A stretch of 64,000 nt of DNA from contig NZ_JOCF01000002.1 in NCBI RefSeq assembly GCF_000720635.1, positions 62,001 through 126,000 of the forward strand, given 5' to 3'. The stretch is from Streptomyces sp. NRRL WC-3742 (lineage in GTDB: Bacteria > Actinomycetota > Actinomycetes > Streptomycetales > Streptomycetaceae). Position 1 is the first letter of the stretch; the number at the start of each line of letters is the position of its first letter. Made by a program: the position numbers and the translations under genes. Under the pieces are notes generated by a model. That model saw nothing but the letters and a program-made list of their open reading frames with translations, was not told the origin of the DNA and did not search any database. Shown here piece by piece: positions 1 to 8,162 of this stretch.

Positions 1-1059
1 GAAGCCGGCCCCGTCGTCGCCCCGGTAGCGGTGGGCGTACAGCCCGCCGCCGCAGGAGCGCACCACCGGGCAGGCGCGGCAGGTGGCGCTGAGCCCGGCC
101 AGGCCGGACTGGCGCGCGGCGATGCCGGGATGGCGGGCGAGGTCGTCGATGCTGTGCCGGAAGACGTCGAGGCCCGTGACGGGGGCCCCGTCGTAGGCGG
201 TCTTGAGGCTGTCGGCCTGCTCGAAGGTGCCGTCCGTCTCGACCACGGCGAGGTCGGAGGGTTCGAGGCCGAGCGATTCGGTGAGGCTGGAGAGCCCGCG
301 CAGGGTCCGGTGGACGGACTCGAAGGTGCGGACGGCGAACGGGCGCCCGTCGGTTTCCCACAGCCTGTGGACAGCGAGCAGCCACTGCGCGTACGGGGTG
401 GGGCCCCGGCCGGAGGGACGTTTCGGCGGCTCGTCCCAGGTGGCGTGCGGGAGCAGGAAGTCGACGGCGGGGGGCTCGAGTTCGGCGAGGGCCCGGTAGA
501 CGGCCGCCGGGTCGTTCTCGACGTCGATCGTGCACAGCAGGCCCGCGTACAGGTGCCGGTAGGCGGGCTCGCGCAGCAGGGCGACGGCCTTCAGGACCTG
601 GGGGTGGCTGGTGCGCCCGTCGGCGAAGCGGCGGTGGCGGTCGTTGGCGGCACGGTCGCCGTCGAGCGAGACTCCGACCTTGACGTCCAGCTCGGCGAAC
701 AGGTCGCAGAACGCCCTGCCGAGCAGCACACCGTTGGTGTGGATGCGCAGGTCGAGGGTGCAGCCGCCCGGGAGCGCGGCGCGCAGGGTCTCGGCGGCGC
801 GGCGCAACCGGTCCGGGCCGGCGAGCAGGGGTTCTCCCCCGTGCAGGACGACCCGGACGGCGGACAGCCGGTGGGCGGCCGCGTGCTCGCCGATGCGCTC
901 GGCGGTCCTGGCCAGGACCTCGTCGGCGATGACCTTCGGTCGGGCGCGCCAGCTGGTGTCGGCGTGCTCGTACACGTAGCAGTGGTCGCAGGCGAGGTCG
1001 CAACGGCTGTGCATCTTGACCACGAATTGCGTCAGCGGAAGCGGAATTCGTGTCGGCAT
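1..1059 (-). CDS. fxsB: Radical SAM/SPASM peptide maturase, FxsB family (second copy, cut by window edge)
   Basis: The reading frame starts at ATG 1059 and is still open at base 1, giving 353 residues without the C-terminus. Near the start (about residues 20-28) is the CxxxCxxC iron-sulfur motif CDLACDHC followed by YVYEHADTSW, the hallmark of FxsB enzymes. Near the cut end are the Cys residues of a SPASM/twitch cluster (CRACPVVRSCGGGLYAHRY). Members of the family use S-adenosylmethionine and a [4Fe-4S] cluster to cross-link the Phe of the FxSxx motif in FxsA to a neighbouring residue (cyclophane, or triceptide, formation). The canonical precursor gene ends 56 bp upstream, so this copy most likely acts on that peptide. 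The start has only a weak ribosome site, so coupling to the precursor is possible. Family assignment is firm; the exact modification is inferred. Confidence 0.93.
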   Translation of the reverse strand, partial: MPTRIPLPLTQFVVKMHSRCDLACDHCYVYEHADTSWRARPKVIADEVLARTAERIGEHAAAHRLSAVRVVLHGGEPLLAGPDRLRRAAETLRAALPGGCTLDLRIHTNGVLLGRAFCDLFAELDVKVGVSLDGDRAANDRHRRFADGRTSHPQVLKAVALLREPAYRHLYAGLLCTIDVENDPAAVYRALAELEPPAVDFLLPHATWDEPPKRPSGRGPTPYAQWLLAVHRLWETDGRPFAVRTFESVHRTLRGLSSLTESLGLEPSDLAVVETDGTFEQADSLKTAYDGAPVTGLDVFRHSIDDLARHPGIAARQSGLAGLSATCRACPVVRSCGGGLYAHRYRGDDGAGF

Positions 1060-1115
1060 GGACCTGGTGGTGATCCGGTCTGAGTTCGGCCTGGGTTCTT
1101 TCGGTGCCGGGCCGG

Positions 1116-1301
1116 TCAGATCGAGGAGTTGAAGGCCGCGACGGACACGAGGCCGGAGTCCGCACCGGGGAGCGCGCGCTGCAACCGGTTGGCGAGTTCC
1201 TCCGCGCCGAGTGCGGCGAGGTCGGCGAGGGACGGGCGCTCCGGCGTCTCCTGAGTGTCAGTGAGGTTGCCGGCCGGCCTGGTGCTGGTTACCGGAGTCA
1301 T
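1116..1301 (-). CDS. fxsA: FxSxx-COOH ribosomal peptide precursor FxsA, canonical
   Basis: This 61-residue peptide ends in FNSSI immediately before the stop, matching the defining FxSxx-COOH terminus. ATG 1301 was chosen because AAGGA lies 7 bases upstream; upstream in-frame starts have no ribosome site. The leader is acidic and contains a short amphipathic stretch (SLADLAALGAEELANRLQRAL, about residues 24-44), as expected of a leader recognised by the maturase; the C-terminal 10-15 residues would be the modified core. Known FxsB chemistry would link Phe57 to Ser59. It sits directly upstream of one radical SAM maturase and 300 bp downstream of the HExxH hydroxylase. Confidence 0.93.
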   Translation of the reverse strand: MTPVTSTRPAGNLTDTQETPERPSLADLAALGAEELANRLQRALPGADSGLVSVAAFNSSI

Positions 1302-1601
1302 GTTCGTTTCCTTAGGCGCGGTTAGGACCTGCCGAGTGCGGGTAGACCACCCGGTTGCGACCAAATGTAGTGCCCAAGCGGACTCCGCGCGGCACCTTGC
1401 CGCCCCAAGTTCGTCCGCTCGGCCCGTCCACACCATACGGCGGCGCGCTAAAGGCCCGGAATTCACCCGTTCAGCGGTCGCGCACTCCACCCGGACGCGC
1501 GCCGAAGGCCGTTGACCGGGCCTGGTGTTCGATTCCACCCCATGTGCCGTCTCGTCCCCCCGCCCGCCCGGGCCGCCGGCCTCGTCGCCGCGCCCGCACG
1601 G
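1302..1601. other. Intergenic region upstream of fxsA
   Basis: There is no convincing gene in these 300 bases. On the minus strand a TACATT hexamer at 1364-1369 could be a -10 element giving the precursor gene its own promoter, about 60 bases upstream of its ATG; I see no good -35 to go with it. A separate promoter would let the precursor be made in excess over the enzymes. Confidence 0.35.
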
Positions 1602-2684
1602 TCACCGGTTCGGGGCCGAATCATCGAGTGCCCCGGCGGCGCGCATCAGCTCCTCGGTGAATTCCCGCCCCTGAACGGTGAGTTCGCCGGATTCCAGCAG
1701 AGTTCGCCCGGCCGCCGAGGTGTGCCCCCGCCACAGCGCGAACTCCCGGGCCGCACGTACGGGTTCGCTCACTCCGGCCGCCGATTCGGCCGCCCAGAAG
1801 TCGGCGACGCCGAGGTGCGCGTACGTCCCCTGGAGCAGCGCCCCGACCGGGCGCAGATCCGGCCGCCAGGGGGCGTGGTAGACGGCGGCGCCGTTGGGCC
1901 GGTGCAGGGGCACCAGGTCCAGCAGGGCGCCGAGTTGGACGTGCAGGAACTCGTGCACCAGGGCCAGTGCCAACAGGACGGGCTCCGCCGGGAGCGAGGC
2001 CGCCACGGCCCCGTACGCCCGCCGTGCGGCCGCGCTGACCGCCTCCCCGCCGGGCGCCGGACGCAGCGGCACGATCACCCCGACGCAGGCCGCCACGGAC
2101 CGTGCGTGCCACGGGTGCCGGCGCACCAGGATCCGCCACGCCTCCTCCAACTGCTCGCGCCACTCCATGAGTTCGGAAGCACTCAACGGCCCGGCCGGCG
2201 GGCGCCCGTAGTCGACCAGGCGCGGCCCCGCGTGCTCCACGCGGGGCCGCCAGCGCAGCCCGTCGCACTCCAGCTCCACGACCTCCCCCGCCCCCTCGGC
2301 CGCGAACTCGCCCAGCACGCCCAGCGGTACGGCCTCCCCGGCCGCCAGGCCCCGCAGGCAGTCGGCCGCCCAGGCGTCCAACTCCGGCCGCAGCAGCACC
2401 GCCTCCCACCGCGCCCGGTCCCCGCGCTGCAGCTCGCACAACCGGGCGTACGCCTCACGGAACCCCTCGTCCTGCGGCGCCCTGCGGCGCAGCGCCAGCA
2501 GCAGCAGCGCCCGCTTGCTCAACTGCCCGGCCCGCAGCAGCCGTACGGCCTCCGGCCCGCCCCGCGCGCCCGCGATGGCCCGGAACAGTGCCCGGTCCAC
2601 GCCGTGCCGGGGCAGCCCGTCCGCCCCGCGCGCGCCCGGTACCCCGGTCACCGATACCGCCGCCGCCTCGTCCGTCTCCGCCAC
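1602..2684 (-). CDS. HExxH-motif peptide-modifying enzyme (putative alpha-ketoglutarate/Fe(II) peptide beta-hydroxylase)
   Basis: The 360-residue product carries HEFLH at about residues 244-248, with nearby YHAPWRPDLRPVGALLQG and YAHLGVADFW, the layout of the HExxH motif family found beside FxsB maturases. Members of this family have been described as non-heme iron, alpha-ketoglutarate-dependent hydroxylases of RiPP precursors; that role is taken from the family. GTG 2684 is preferred because GAGAGGA precedes it by six bases; a GTG 30 bases upstream lacks such a site. It lies in the same orientation between the two maturase genes, so it probably adds a hydroxyl to one of the two precursors. 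The N-terminal half is Arg/Ala/Leu-rich helical sequence without recognisable motifs. Confidence 0.88.
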   Translation of the reverse strand: MAETDEAAAVSVTGVPGARGADGLPRHGVDRALFRAIAGARGGPEAVRLLRAGQLSKRALLLLALRRRAPQDEGFREAYARLCELQRGDRARWEAVLLRPELDAWAADCLRGLAAGEAVPLGVLGEFAAEGAGEVVELECDGLRWRPRVEHAGPRLVDYGRPPAGPLSASELMEWREQLEEAWRILVRRHPWHARSVAACVGVIVPLRPAPGGEAVSAAARRAYGAVAASLPAEPVLLALALVHEFLHVQLGALLDLVPLHRPNGAAVYHAPWRPDLRPVGALLQGTYAHLGVADFWAAESAAGVSEPVRAAREFALWRGHTSAAGRTLLESGELTVQGREFTEELMRAAGALDDSAPNR

Positions 2685-2822
2685 CGGTTGTCCTCTCTCG
2701 TGTCCGGCCCGCACCGGCCGGCCCGCCGCTGCCAGCCCGCAGTCTCCCCACCGATCGGCGGATCAGCCGGTCCGACACCGCTCATGACCCGAACGGGCGA
2801 GCGGGCCCTCGGCGCGGCCCCG

Positions 2823-2888
2823 GGCCGACCTGCCGCCTTCACCCGGCCGACCTGCCGATTCCACCCGGCCGACCTGCCGCTTTCAGCC
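2823..2888. repeat. 22-bp tandem repeat, three copies
   Basis: Three consecutive 22-base units beginning GGCCGACCTGCCG (2823-2844, 2845-2866, 2867-2888) differ at only a few positions, and a fourth unit starts at 2889. They fill the gap between the radical SAM gene (ends 2907) and the HExxH gene. They could be replication slippage or protein-binding sites in the operon transcript; function is unknown. Confidence 0.85.
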
Positions 2889-2906
2889 GGCCGAGGCGGC
2901 GGTGCG

Positions 2907-4145
2907 TCAGTCGACGCGGGCCAGGGCCCCCGCGCCCACCAGCCCCGCGACCCCGGCCCGCAGCCGCCCGGCGATGTGCCGGATCAGCCGGTCGAGGTCC
3001 GCGCAGTACACCGACGGGTTCCCGAAGCCCCCCGCCCCCGCGTACCGGTGCGCGTACAGCCCGCCGCCGCACACCCGCGCCAGCGGGCACCGGCCGCACA
3101 CCCGGGCCAGCCCCGCCATCCCGTGCTGCCGCGCCCGGAACGCCGGGTGCGCCGCCGCCGCGTCGAACCCGTGCCGCCACACGTCCAGGCCCGTGGCGGC
3201 CGCGCCCTCGTACGCGACCTTGAGGCTGTCCGCCTGTTCGATGGCCCCGTCCGCCTCGACCACCACCAGGTCCACCGGCGCCAGCCCGACCGCCTCGCTG
3301 GCCCCCCGGCCGCCCAGCAGCAGCACGGACAGCTCCTCGAACAGCCGCACCCCGGTCTCCCGCCGCGGCGCGTCGTACCAGCGGTCGAAGGCTTCGATCA
3401 GCCAGTCCCCGTACGGCGCCGGACCGCCCCCGCAGCCGCTCGGCGGCGCGCCCGGCGGCTCCCGGCGGCCCACCCCCGGCGGCGGCGCCTCCCAGGTGGC
3501 GTGGGGCAGCAGCAGGTCGAGCCGGGGCGGCCGGAACTCGACGAGCGCCTCGTAGGTCGCCACCGGGTCGGCCGCGAGGTCGACGACGCACAGCAGCCCG
3601 GCGAACAGCTCCCGGTGCTGCTCGGAGCCCAGCAGCCGCACGGCCGCCGCCGTCCGGGCCCAGCTGCCGCCGCCGGAGGGCAGCAGCCGGTGCCGGTCGT
3701 GCTGCACCGGTGTCCCGTCCAGCGAGACGCCGACCGCCACCCGGTGGCGGTGCAGCACGTCGAACAGCGCCGGATCGTCCAGCAGCCGCAGCCCGTTGGT
3801 CTGCAGGCTGAACCGCACCCGGGGTCCGGCACCGGCCAACTCCCTTAACAGCGCGTCCAGATGGGCGGCGCCGACGAGCAGCGGCTCGCCGCCGTGCAGC
3901 ACCACGGTGACCTCGTCGAGCCCGTGCCGCTCGGCGTGCTCGCCGATGCGCCGCGCGGTGCGGCGCACCGTCGGCAGCTCCATCCGGCGCGGGCGGTCGC
4001 GCCAGCTCTGGTCGGCCGCCTCGTACACGTAGCAGTAGGAGCAGGCGAGGTTGCACCGACTGTGGATCTTCAGCAGGAACTGCCGGAACGGCACCATGGC
4101 GGGGAGCCTAGTCGCCTCCGGAAGTCCCTGCTGACCATCCGTCAC
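2907..4145 (-). CDS. fxsB: Radical SAM/SPASM peptide maturase FxsB (first copy)
   Basis: The 412-residue product has the cluster motif CNLACSYC followed by YVYEAADQSW, the HGGEPLL and SLDGTP motifs of radical SAM barrels, and a C-terminal SPASM-like set of Cys (VCGRCPLARVCGGGLYAHRY, then NPSVYC). It should bind SAM and [4Fe-4S] clusters and form a carbon-carbon cross-link in an FxsA core. GTG 4145 lies six bases after the FxsT stop, suggesting translational coupling; ATG 4097 (MVPFRQFLLK) is an alternative that matches the other copy's N-terminus better. It is clearly diverged from the copy at 1-1059, so the two were probably not duplicated recently and may have different precursor preferences. 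Confidence 0.95.
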   Translation of the reverse strand: MTDGQQGLPEATRLPAMVPFRQFLLKIHSRCNLACSYCYVYEAADQSWRDRPRRMELPTVRRTARRIGEHAERHGLDEVTVVLHGGEPLLVGAAHLDALLRELAGAGPRVRFSLQTNGLRLLDDPALFDVLHRHRVAVGVSLDGTPVQHDRHRLLPSGGGSWARTAAAVRLLGSEQHRELFAGLLCVVDLAADPVATYEALVEFRPPRLDLLLPHATWEAPPPGVGRREPPGAPPSGCGGGPAPYGDWLIEAFDRWYDAPRRETGVRLFEELSVLLLGGRGASEAVGLAPVDLVVVEADGAIEQADSLKVAYEGAAATGLDVWRHGFDAAAAHPAFRARQHGMAGLARVCGRCPLARVCGGGLYAHRYAGAGGFGNPSVYCADLDRLIRHIAGRLRAGVAGLVGAGALARVD

Positions 4146-4151
4146 CGTCCG

Positions 4152-7100
4152 TCACACGTGCGGGGGCTCCACGTCGGAGTCGAGCCTGGTCCCCGCCCTG
4201 ACCGCCTTCGTCGTCGGGTGCTCGTCCCCGAGGGTGGCCCTCGCCCGCCGGATGCAGTCCGCCCGCAGCTCCGCGGCCCGGTCCGCGTCGCCGACCGCCG
4301 CGAGCGACAGCGCGAGGTTGGACTTGATGCCGATGGAGTCGTAGTGGTCGGAGCCGAGCGCCTCGACCATCATCGGTGCCGCCTCCGTCTCCAGGGCCAG
4401 CGCGGCCTGCGGCTCGCCGGTGACGGCGAGGTCGTTTGCGTGGTTCATCATCGCGATCGGGATGTACAGGTGGTGCTCCCCGAGTACGGCGCGGAACTGG
4501 GTGAGCGTGCGCCGGGAGAGGTCCCTGGCCTCCTCCAGCCGCCCGGCCAGGCGCAGGTAGACGGAGAGGTTGTTGGCGCCGGCCAGCGTCACCGGGTGGT
4601 CCTCGCCGAGGTAGTCGCGGTAGCGGGCGAGGGCGCGTTCGGCGAGCGGGATGGCCCGGTCGGTGTCGCCGAGCGCGTTGAAGTCGCTGGCGAGGTTGGT
4701 GGCGGCGGCCAGGGTGTCCGGGTGCTCGGGGCCGTTGATGTCGAGGTAGCGCCGGTAGATGTCCTCGTCGATCTCCAGCGCCTCGTGGTAGCGGCCGTCC
4801 CGGCGCAGGGCGACGGCGAGGTTCTTGCGGGCGCGCAGGGTGTCGGTGTGGTTGTCGCCGATGGTCTGCTGGTAGGTGCGCACCGTCTCCTCGAGCAGGT
4901 CCAGCGCCTCGCGCAGCCGCCCGGTCTCGCGCAGGTCCCGGGCGTAGTTGGAGGCGGAGGAGAGCGCGTACAGGCTCTGCGCGCCGAGGGCGTCGCGCTG
5001 CTGGAGGTAGTTGCTGCGGTGGCGCTCCAGGGCGGCCCGGCGGTCCCCGGCGAGGTAGTCGGAGACGGCCAGGTTGTTGGTGATCATCAGGGTGCGCGGG
5101 TGGTCGGGGCCCAGGGTGCGCCGGGCGGCGTCCAGGGTGCGCCGGTCGAGCGCGCGGGCCTCGTCGTAGCGGCCGAGGAAGCGCAGGTCGGCGCCGAGGC
5201 TGTTGGCGACGGCGAGGGTGTGCGAGTGCTCCGGGCCCAGGGTCTCGGTGAAGCGCTCCAGGATGTCCCGGTCCATCTCGTACGCCTCCTGGAGGGCGCC
5301 CTGGGAGCGGCGGATGTTGCTGAGCTGGGTGCGCAGCATCAGGGTCTGGGCGTCGTTGTCGACGTCGAAGCCCGGCCCGCCGTAGCCGTCCTGGCGCCAG
5401 TGCCGCAGGGTGCGCTCGGCGAGTTCGCGCCCGGCCTCGTGGAGGCTGCGCTTCCACTGGTAGCGGACGGAGTCGATGATCCACTGGCGGACGTCCTCGT
5501 CGGCGCTGTCCACGGCGCCGGAGGGCCACAGGTGGGGCAGGAGTTCGGAGTACTCGGCCCAGTAGGTCGGCACGTCCGGGTCGCCGGGGTTGGCGGCGGC
5601 CAGCGCGGCGTGGACGACCTCGCGCAGTTCGGCCTGCCGGGCGTCGCCGACCTGGTCGCGCAGGACGGCCTGGACGAGCCGGTGCACGGTGATCGTCTCG
5701 CTGCCCTGGTCGGTTCGGGCCAGCCCGAACCGGTTGATGGCGCGCAGCAACTCGCCGATGGCGAGCTTGTCGCGCGGAGCCCTGGGCGGCAGCTTGAGGG
5801 CGCGGACGACGGCCCGGCTGTAGAGCAGCCGCATCGGGATGGCGTCGGGGCCGAGGAAGGCGCAGATCTCCAGGATCTGGGCGGCCGGGGCGTTCATCCG
5901 GCGCAGCTCCTCGACGGAGATGCGCAGCGTCGCGGCGGCGGAGTGCGGGTAGTCGGCGGCGTGCAGCGCGGTGCGCTCCAGCATCTCGGTGAGGGCGCGG
6001 TCGAGTTCGCCGAGGTAGTCGGCGATGCGCATCGGCGTCTCCTGGAGCCAGACGGCGGCCTGGCCGACGGCCAGCGGCAGGTCGCCGAGCCGGGAGGCGA
6101 TCTGTTCGGCGTCCTCGGCGCTGAGGCCGTGGTTGAAGCGGCGCAGCAGCCGCACGCTCTCCTCGCGCAGGAACACGTCGACCTCGACGAGCCCGGCGTG
6201 CTTGGACCAGCCCTGGTTGCGGGAGGTGATCAGCACGTGCCCGCCGCTGGCCCCGGCGGGCAGCCAGGGCGCCAGCTCCTCGGGCGTGCTGGCGTTGTCG
6301 AACACCAGCAGCCAACGGGAGTGGGGCTGGCCGCGCCGCAGCGCGTCGAGCACGGCGGCGGCGGTGTGGGCGACGTCGTCGCTGCCGGGCACGCCCAACC
6401 GGGGTGCCAGCTTGGCGAGTTCGGCAGGGATGTTCGCCGGGTCCTCGGCGGGCACCCACCACACCACGTCGTAGGCGGCCTTGAAGCGGTGGGCGTACTC
6501 GCCGGCGATCTCGGACTTGCCGGCGCCGCCGAGGCCGTACAGGACCTGGCTGCGGACGGCGGCGGGGCCGCCGGTGAAGCGGTTGCGCAGCAGTTCCAGC
6601 ACCCGGCCCCGCCCTATGAACGAGGCGTTGCGGGAGCGGACTTCGAGCACCTTCGGGGCGTCGCCGGGGAAGCGGGCGGGGGCGAGGAACTCGCCGCTGT
6701 CGCCGTCCAAGACCCGGTTGGTGCCGGGGGCCTGGCCGAACTCGTGGTACAGCTGCGCCTCGGCGTGCACGGCGGCGGAGCGGGTGAGGTCGGGCACGAC
6801 GTGGCCGGCGAAGGGCCGGGGCACCGGGTCGTCCGAGTCCTGGAGCCTGAGCGCGACCAACGTCGGTGCGCCGGTGGACAGTTCGCCGCCGTACAGGTGC
6901 TGCCAGACCTCGGCGGCGCGGGGCAGCGCGGTGTACTCGGGCGAGATCAGGGCGAGCAGCCGCCCCTGGCCCCCGGCGGGCCCGGCGACCTCGGGGGGCC
7001 TGGGGCCGGAGTACGGGTCGGCGGCGTTGTGCAGGGAGGTCTGGTAGCCGAAGCGGGTGAGGGTGGCGGCCGCCCACTCGGCCCACATCCGGTTCTCGGG

Positions 7101-8162
7101 CGCGTAGCTGACGAAGACCTGCCGGGGCACGGCGCGGGCGGAGCGCAGGTAGGCGCCGTAGAGCCGCCGCCTGGTCTCGCCGCCGAGCGGGCGCAGGTTG
7201 CGCACCCGCCCGTCGGTGATCCAACCGGCCAGCCGCTCGAAGGCGTTGAGGAGGCTGCGGGCCTCCTGCGGCCGGTCGGCGACGGTGGCGGGCACCTCCT
7301 CGTAGGCGTAGAACGGCTTGTACGGCACCTCGACGTCGGCCCAGTAGGCGGCCCGGCGCTCGCCGCCGAGCCAGCGGCCGAGGTAGGGCGCGAAGGCTTC
7401 GCGGGCGAAGTCCCGTCCGGCTTCGAGGCGTTCCTGTTCGGCGTCCTCCACGCGCATGGGCACGGGCATCACGCGGATGGCCCGTTCCTCGGTGTCGGCG
7501 ATGGTGTGGGCCGCGGCGACGCCGCCGCGGATGTTCTGGGCGTTGAAGGTGAAGCAGTCGACGACGGTGTCGGGCATCAGCACGGTGCAGATGCCGGAGG
7601 TGTCGCTGACCCCGGTGCGGCTGTCGATGAGCACGTAGTCGTAGTTGCGGGCCCAGCGTTCGCGCAGTTCGCGCAGGAACTCCCCGCCCCGGATGTCGCG
7701 GCCGTGGTAGAAGCTGCGCCAGTTGAAGCTGGTGACGGCGGCGGCGTAGGCGGCGTTCTGGCGGCCGGCGGGCAGGAAGTCGAGCCGGCCGCCGGGCGGC
7801 AGGTCGAGGGCGAGCCCGCAGATGTAGTCGTCCAGGCGTCCGGGCACGTCCAGCCACTCGGCCGGGGACAGGCCCGTCGGCCCGGAGGCGGAGGGCAGCG
7901 CCTGCCTGACGTAGGAGCGCAGCAGGTCGATCAGGCCGTCCGTGGAGTGCAGTTCGGGGTCGACGAGCAGCGGGTGGTAGTAGCGGTGGAGGCCGGGCGC
8001 CTCCAGGTCCCAGTCGACGACGAGGACCCGCAGCCCGCGGCTGGCGAGGATCCAGCCGACGTTGGCGAGGGCCATGGTGCGGCCGGTGCCGCCCTTGAAG
8101 GAGTAGAACGTGACGACCGATCCCGGTCCGCGCTCCGGCCGTACGTCGGGCTCAGTGATCAT
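4152..8162 (-). CDS. fxsT: FxSxx-COOH system tetratricopeptide protein FxsT (MinD-like ATPase, TIR-like, NB-ARC, TPR)
   Basis: The 1336-residue product is a mosaic. Residues about 14-60 hold a deviant Walker A (FYSFKGGTGRTM) and VLVVDWDLEAPGL, typical of MinD/CobQ-like ATPases. Around residue 345 a TIR-like segment begins (RQVFVSYAPENRMWAEW). Around 535-620 is an NB-ARC/STAND P-loop (YGLGGAGKSE) with Walker B-like WLLVFDNAS. From about 900 to the end are TPR repeats (many L..LG....A......L units). It starts inside the end of fxsC (11-base overlap) with GGAG nine bases upstream. FxsT proteins accompany FxSxx peptides, but their role is not established; the architecture resembles STAND immune or signalling switches, so sensing the mature peptide or a stimulus is an inference. 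Confidence 0.93.
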   Translation of the reverse strand: MITEPDVRPERGPGSVVTFYSFKGGTGRTMALANVGWILASRGLRVLVVDWDLEAPGLHRYYHPLLVDPELHSTDGLIDLLRSYVRQALPSASGPTGLSPAEWLDVPGRLDDYICGLALDLPPGGRLDFLPAGRQNAAYAAAVTSFNWRSFYHGRDIRGGEFLRELRERWARNYDYVLIDSRTGVSDTSGICTVLMPDTVVDCFTFNAQNIRGGVAAAHTIADTEERAIRVMPVPMRVEDAEQERLEAGRDFAREAFAPYLGRWLGGERRAAYWADVEVPYKPFYAYEEVPATVADRPQEARSLLNAFERLAGWITDGRVRNLRPLGGETRRRLYGAYLRSARAVPRQVFVSYAPENRMWAEWAAATLTRFGYQTSLHNAADPYSGPRPPEVAGPAGGQGRLLALISPEYTALPRAAEVWQHLYGGELSTGAPTLVALRLQDSDDPVPRPFAGHVVPDLTRSAAVHAEAQLYHEFGQAPGTNRVLDGDSGEFLAPARFPGDAPKVLEVRSRNASFIGRGRVLELLRNRFTGGPAAVRSQVLYGLGGAGKSEIAGEYAHRFKAAYDVVWWVPAEDPANIPAELAKLAPRLGVPGSDDVAHTAAAVLDALRRGQPHSRWLLVFDNASTPEELAPWLPAGASGGHVLITSRNQGWSKHAGLVEVDVFLREESVRLLRRFNHGLSAEDAEQIASRLGDLPLAVGQAAVWLQETPMRIADYLGELDRALTEMLERTALHAADYPHSAAATLRISVEELRRMNAPAAQILEICAFLGPDAIPMRLLYSRAVVRALKLPPRAPRDKLAIGELLRAINRFGLARTDQGSETITVHRLVQAVLRDQVGDARQAELREVVHAALAAANPGDPDVPTYWAEYSELLPHLWPSGAVDSADEDVRQWIIDSVRYQWKRSLHEAGRELAERTLRHWRQDGYGGPGFDVDNDAQTLMLRTQLSNIRRSQGALQEAYEMDRDILERFTETLGPEHSHTLAVANSLGADLRFLGRYDEARALDRRTLDAARRTLGPDHPRTLMITNNLAVSDYLAGDRRAALERHRSNYLQQRDALGAQSLYALSSASNYARDLRETGRLREALDLLEETVRTYQQTIGDNHTDTLRARKNLAVALRRDGRYHEALEIDEDIYRRYLDINGPEHPDTLAAATNLASDFNALGDTDRAIPLAERALARYRDYLGEDHPVTLAGANNLSVYLRLAGRLEEARDLSRRTLTQFRAVLGEHHLYIPIAMMNHANDLAVTGEPQAALALETEAAPMMVEALGSDHYDSIGIKSNLALSLAAVGDADRAAELRADCIRRARATLGDEHPTTKAVRAGTRLDSDVEPPHV

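Noticed and set aside
1512..3848. 778-codon plus-strand frame opposite the HExxH and radical SAM genes
   Set aside because: Gln/Arg/Pro-rich shadow; the minus strand carries the HEFLH and CxxxCxxC motifs.
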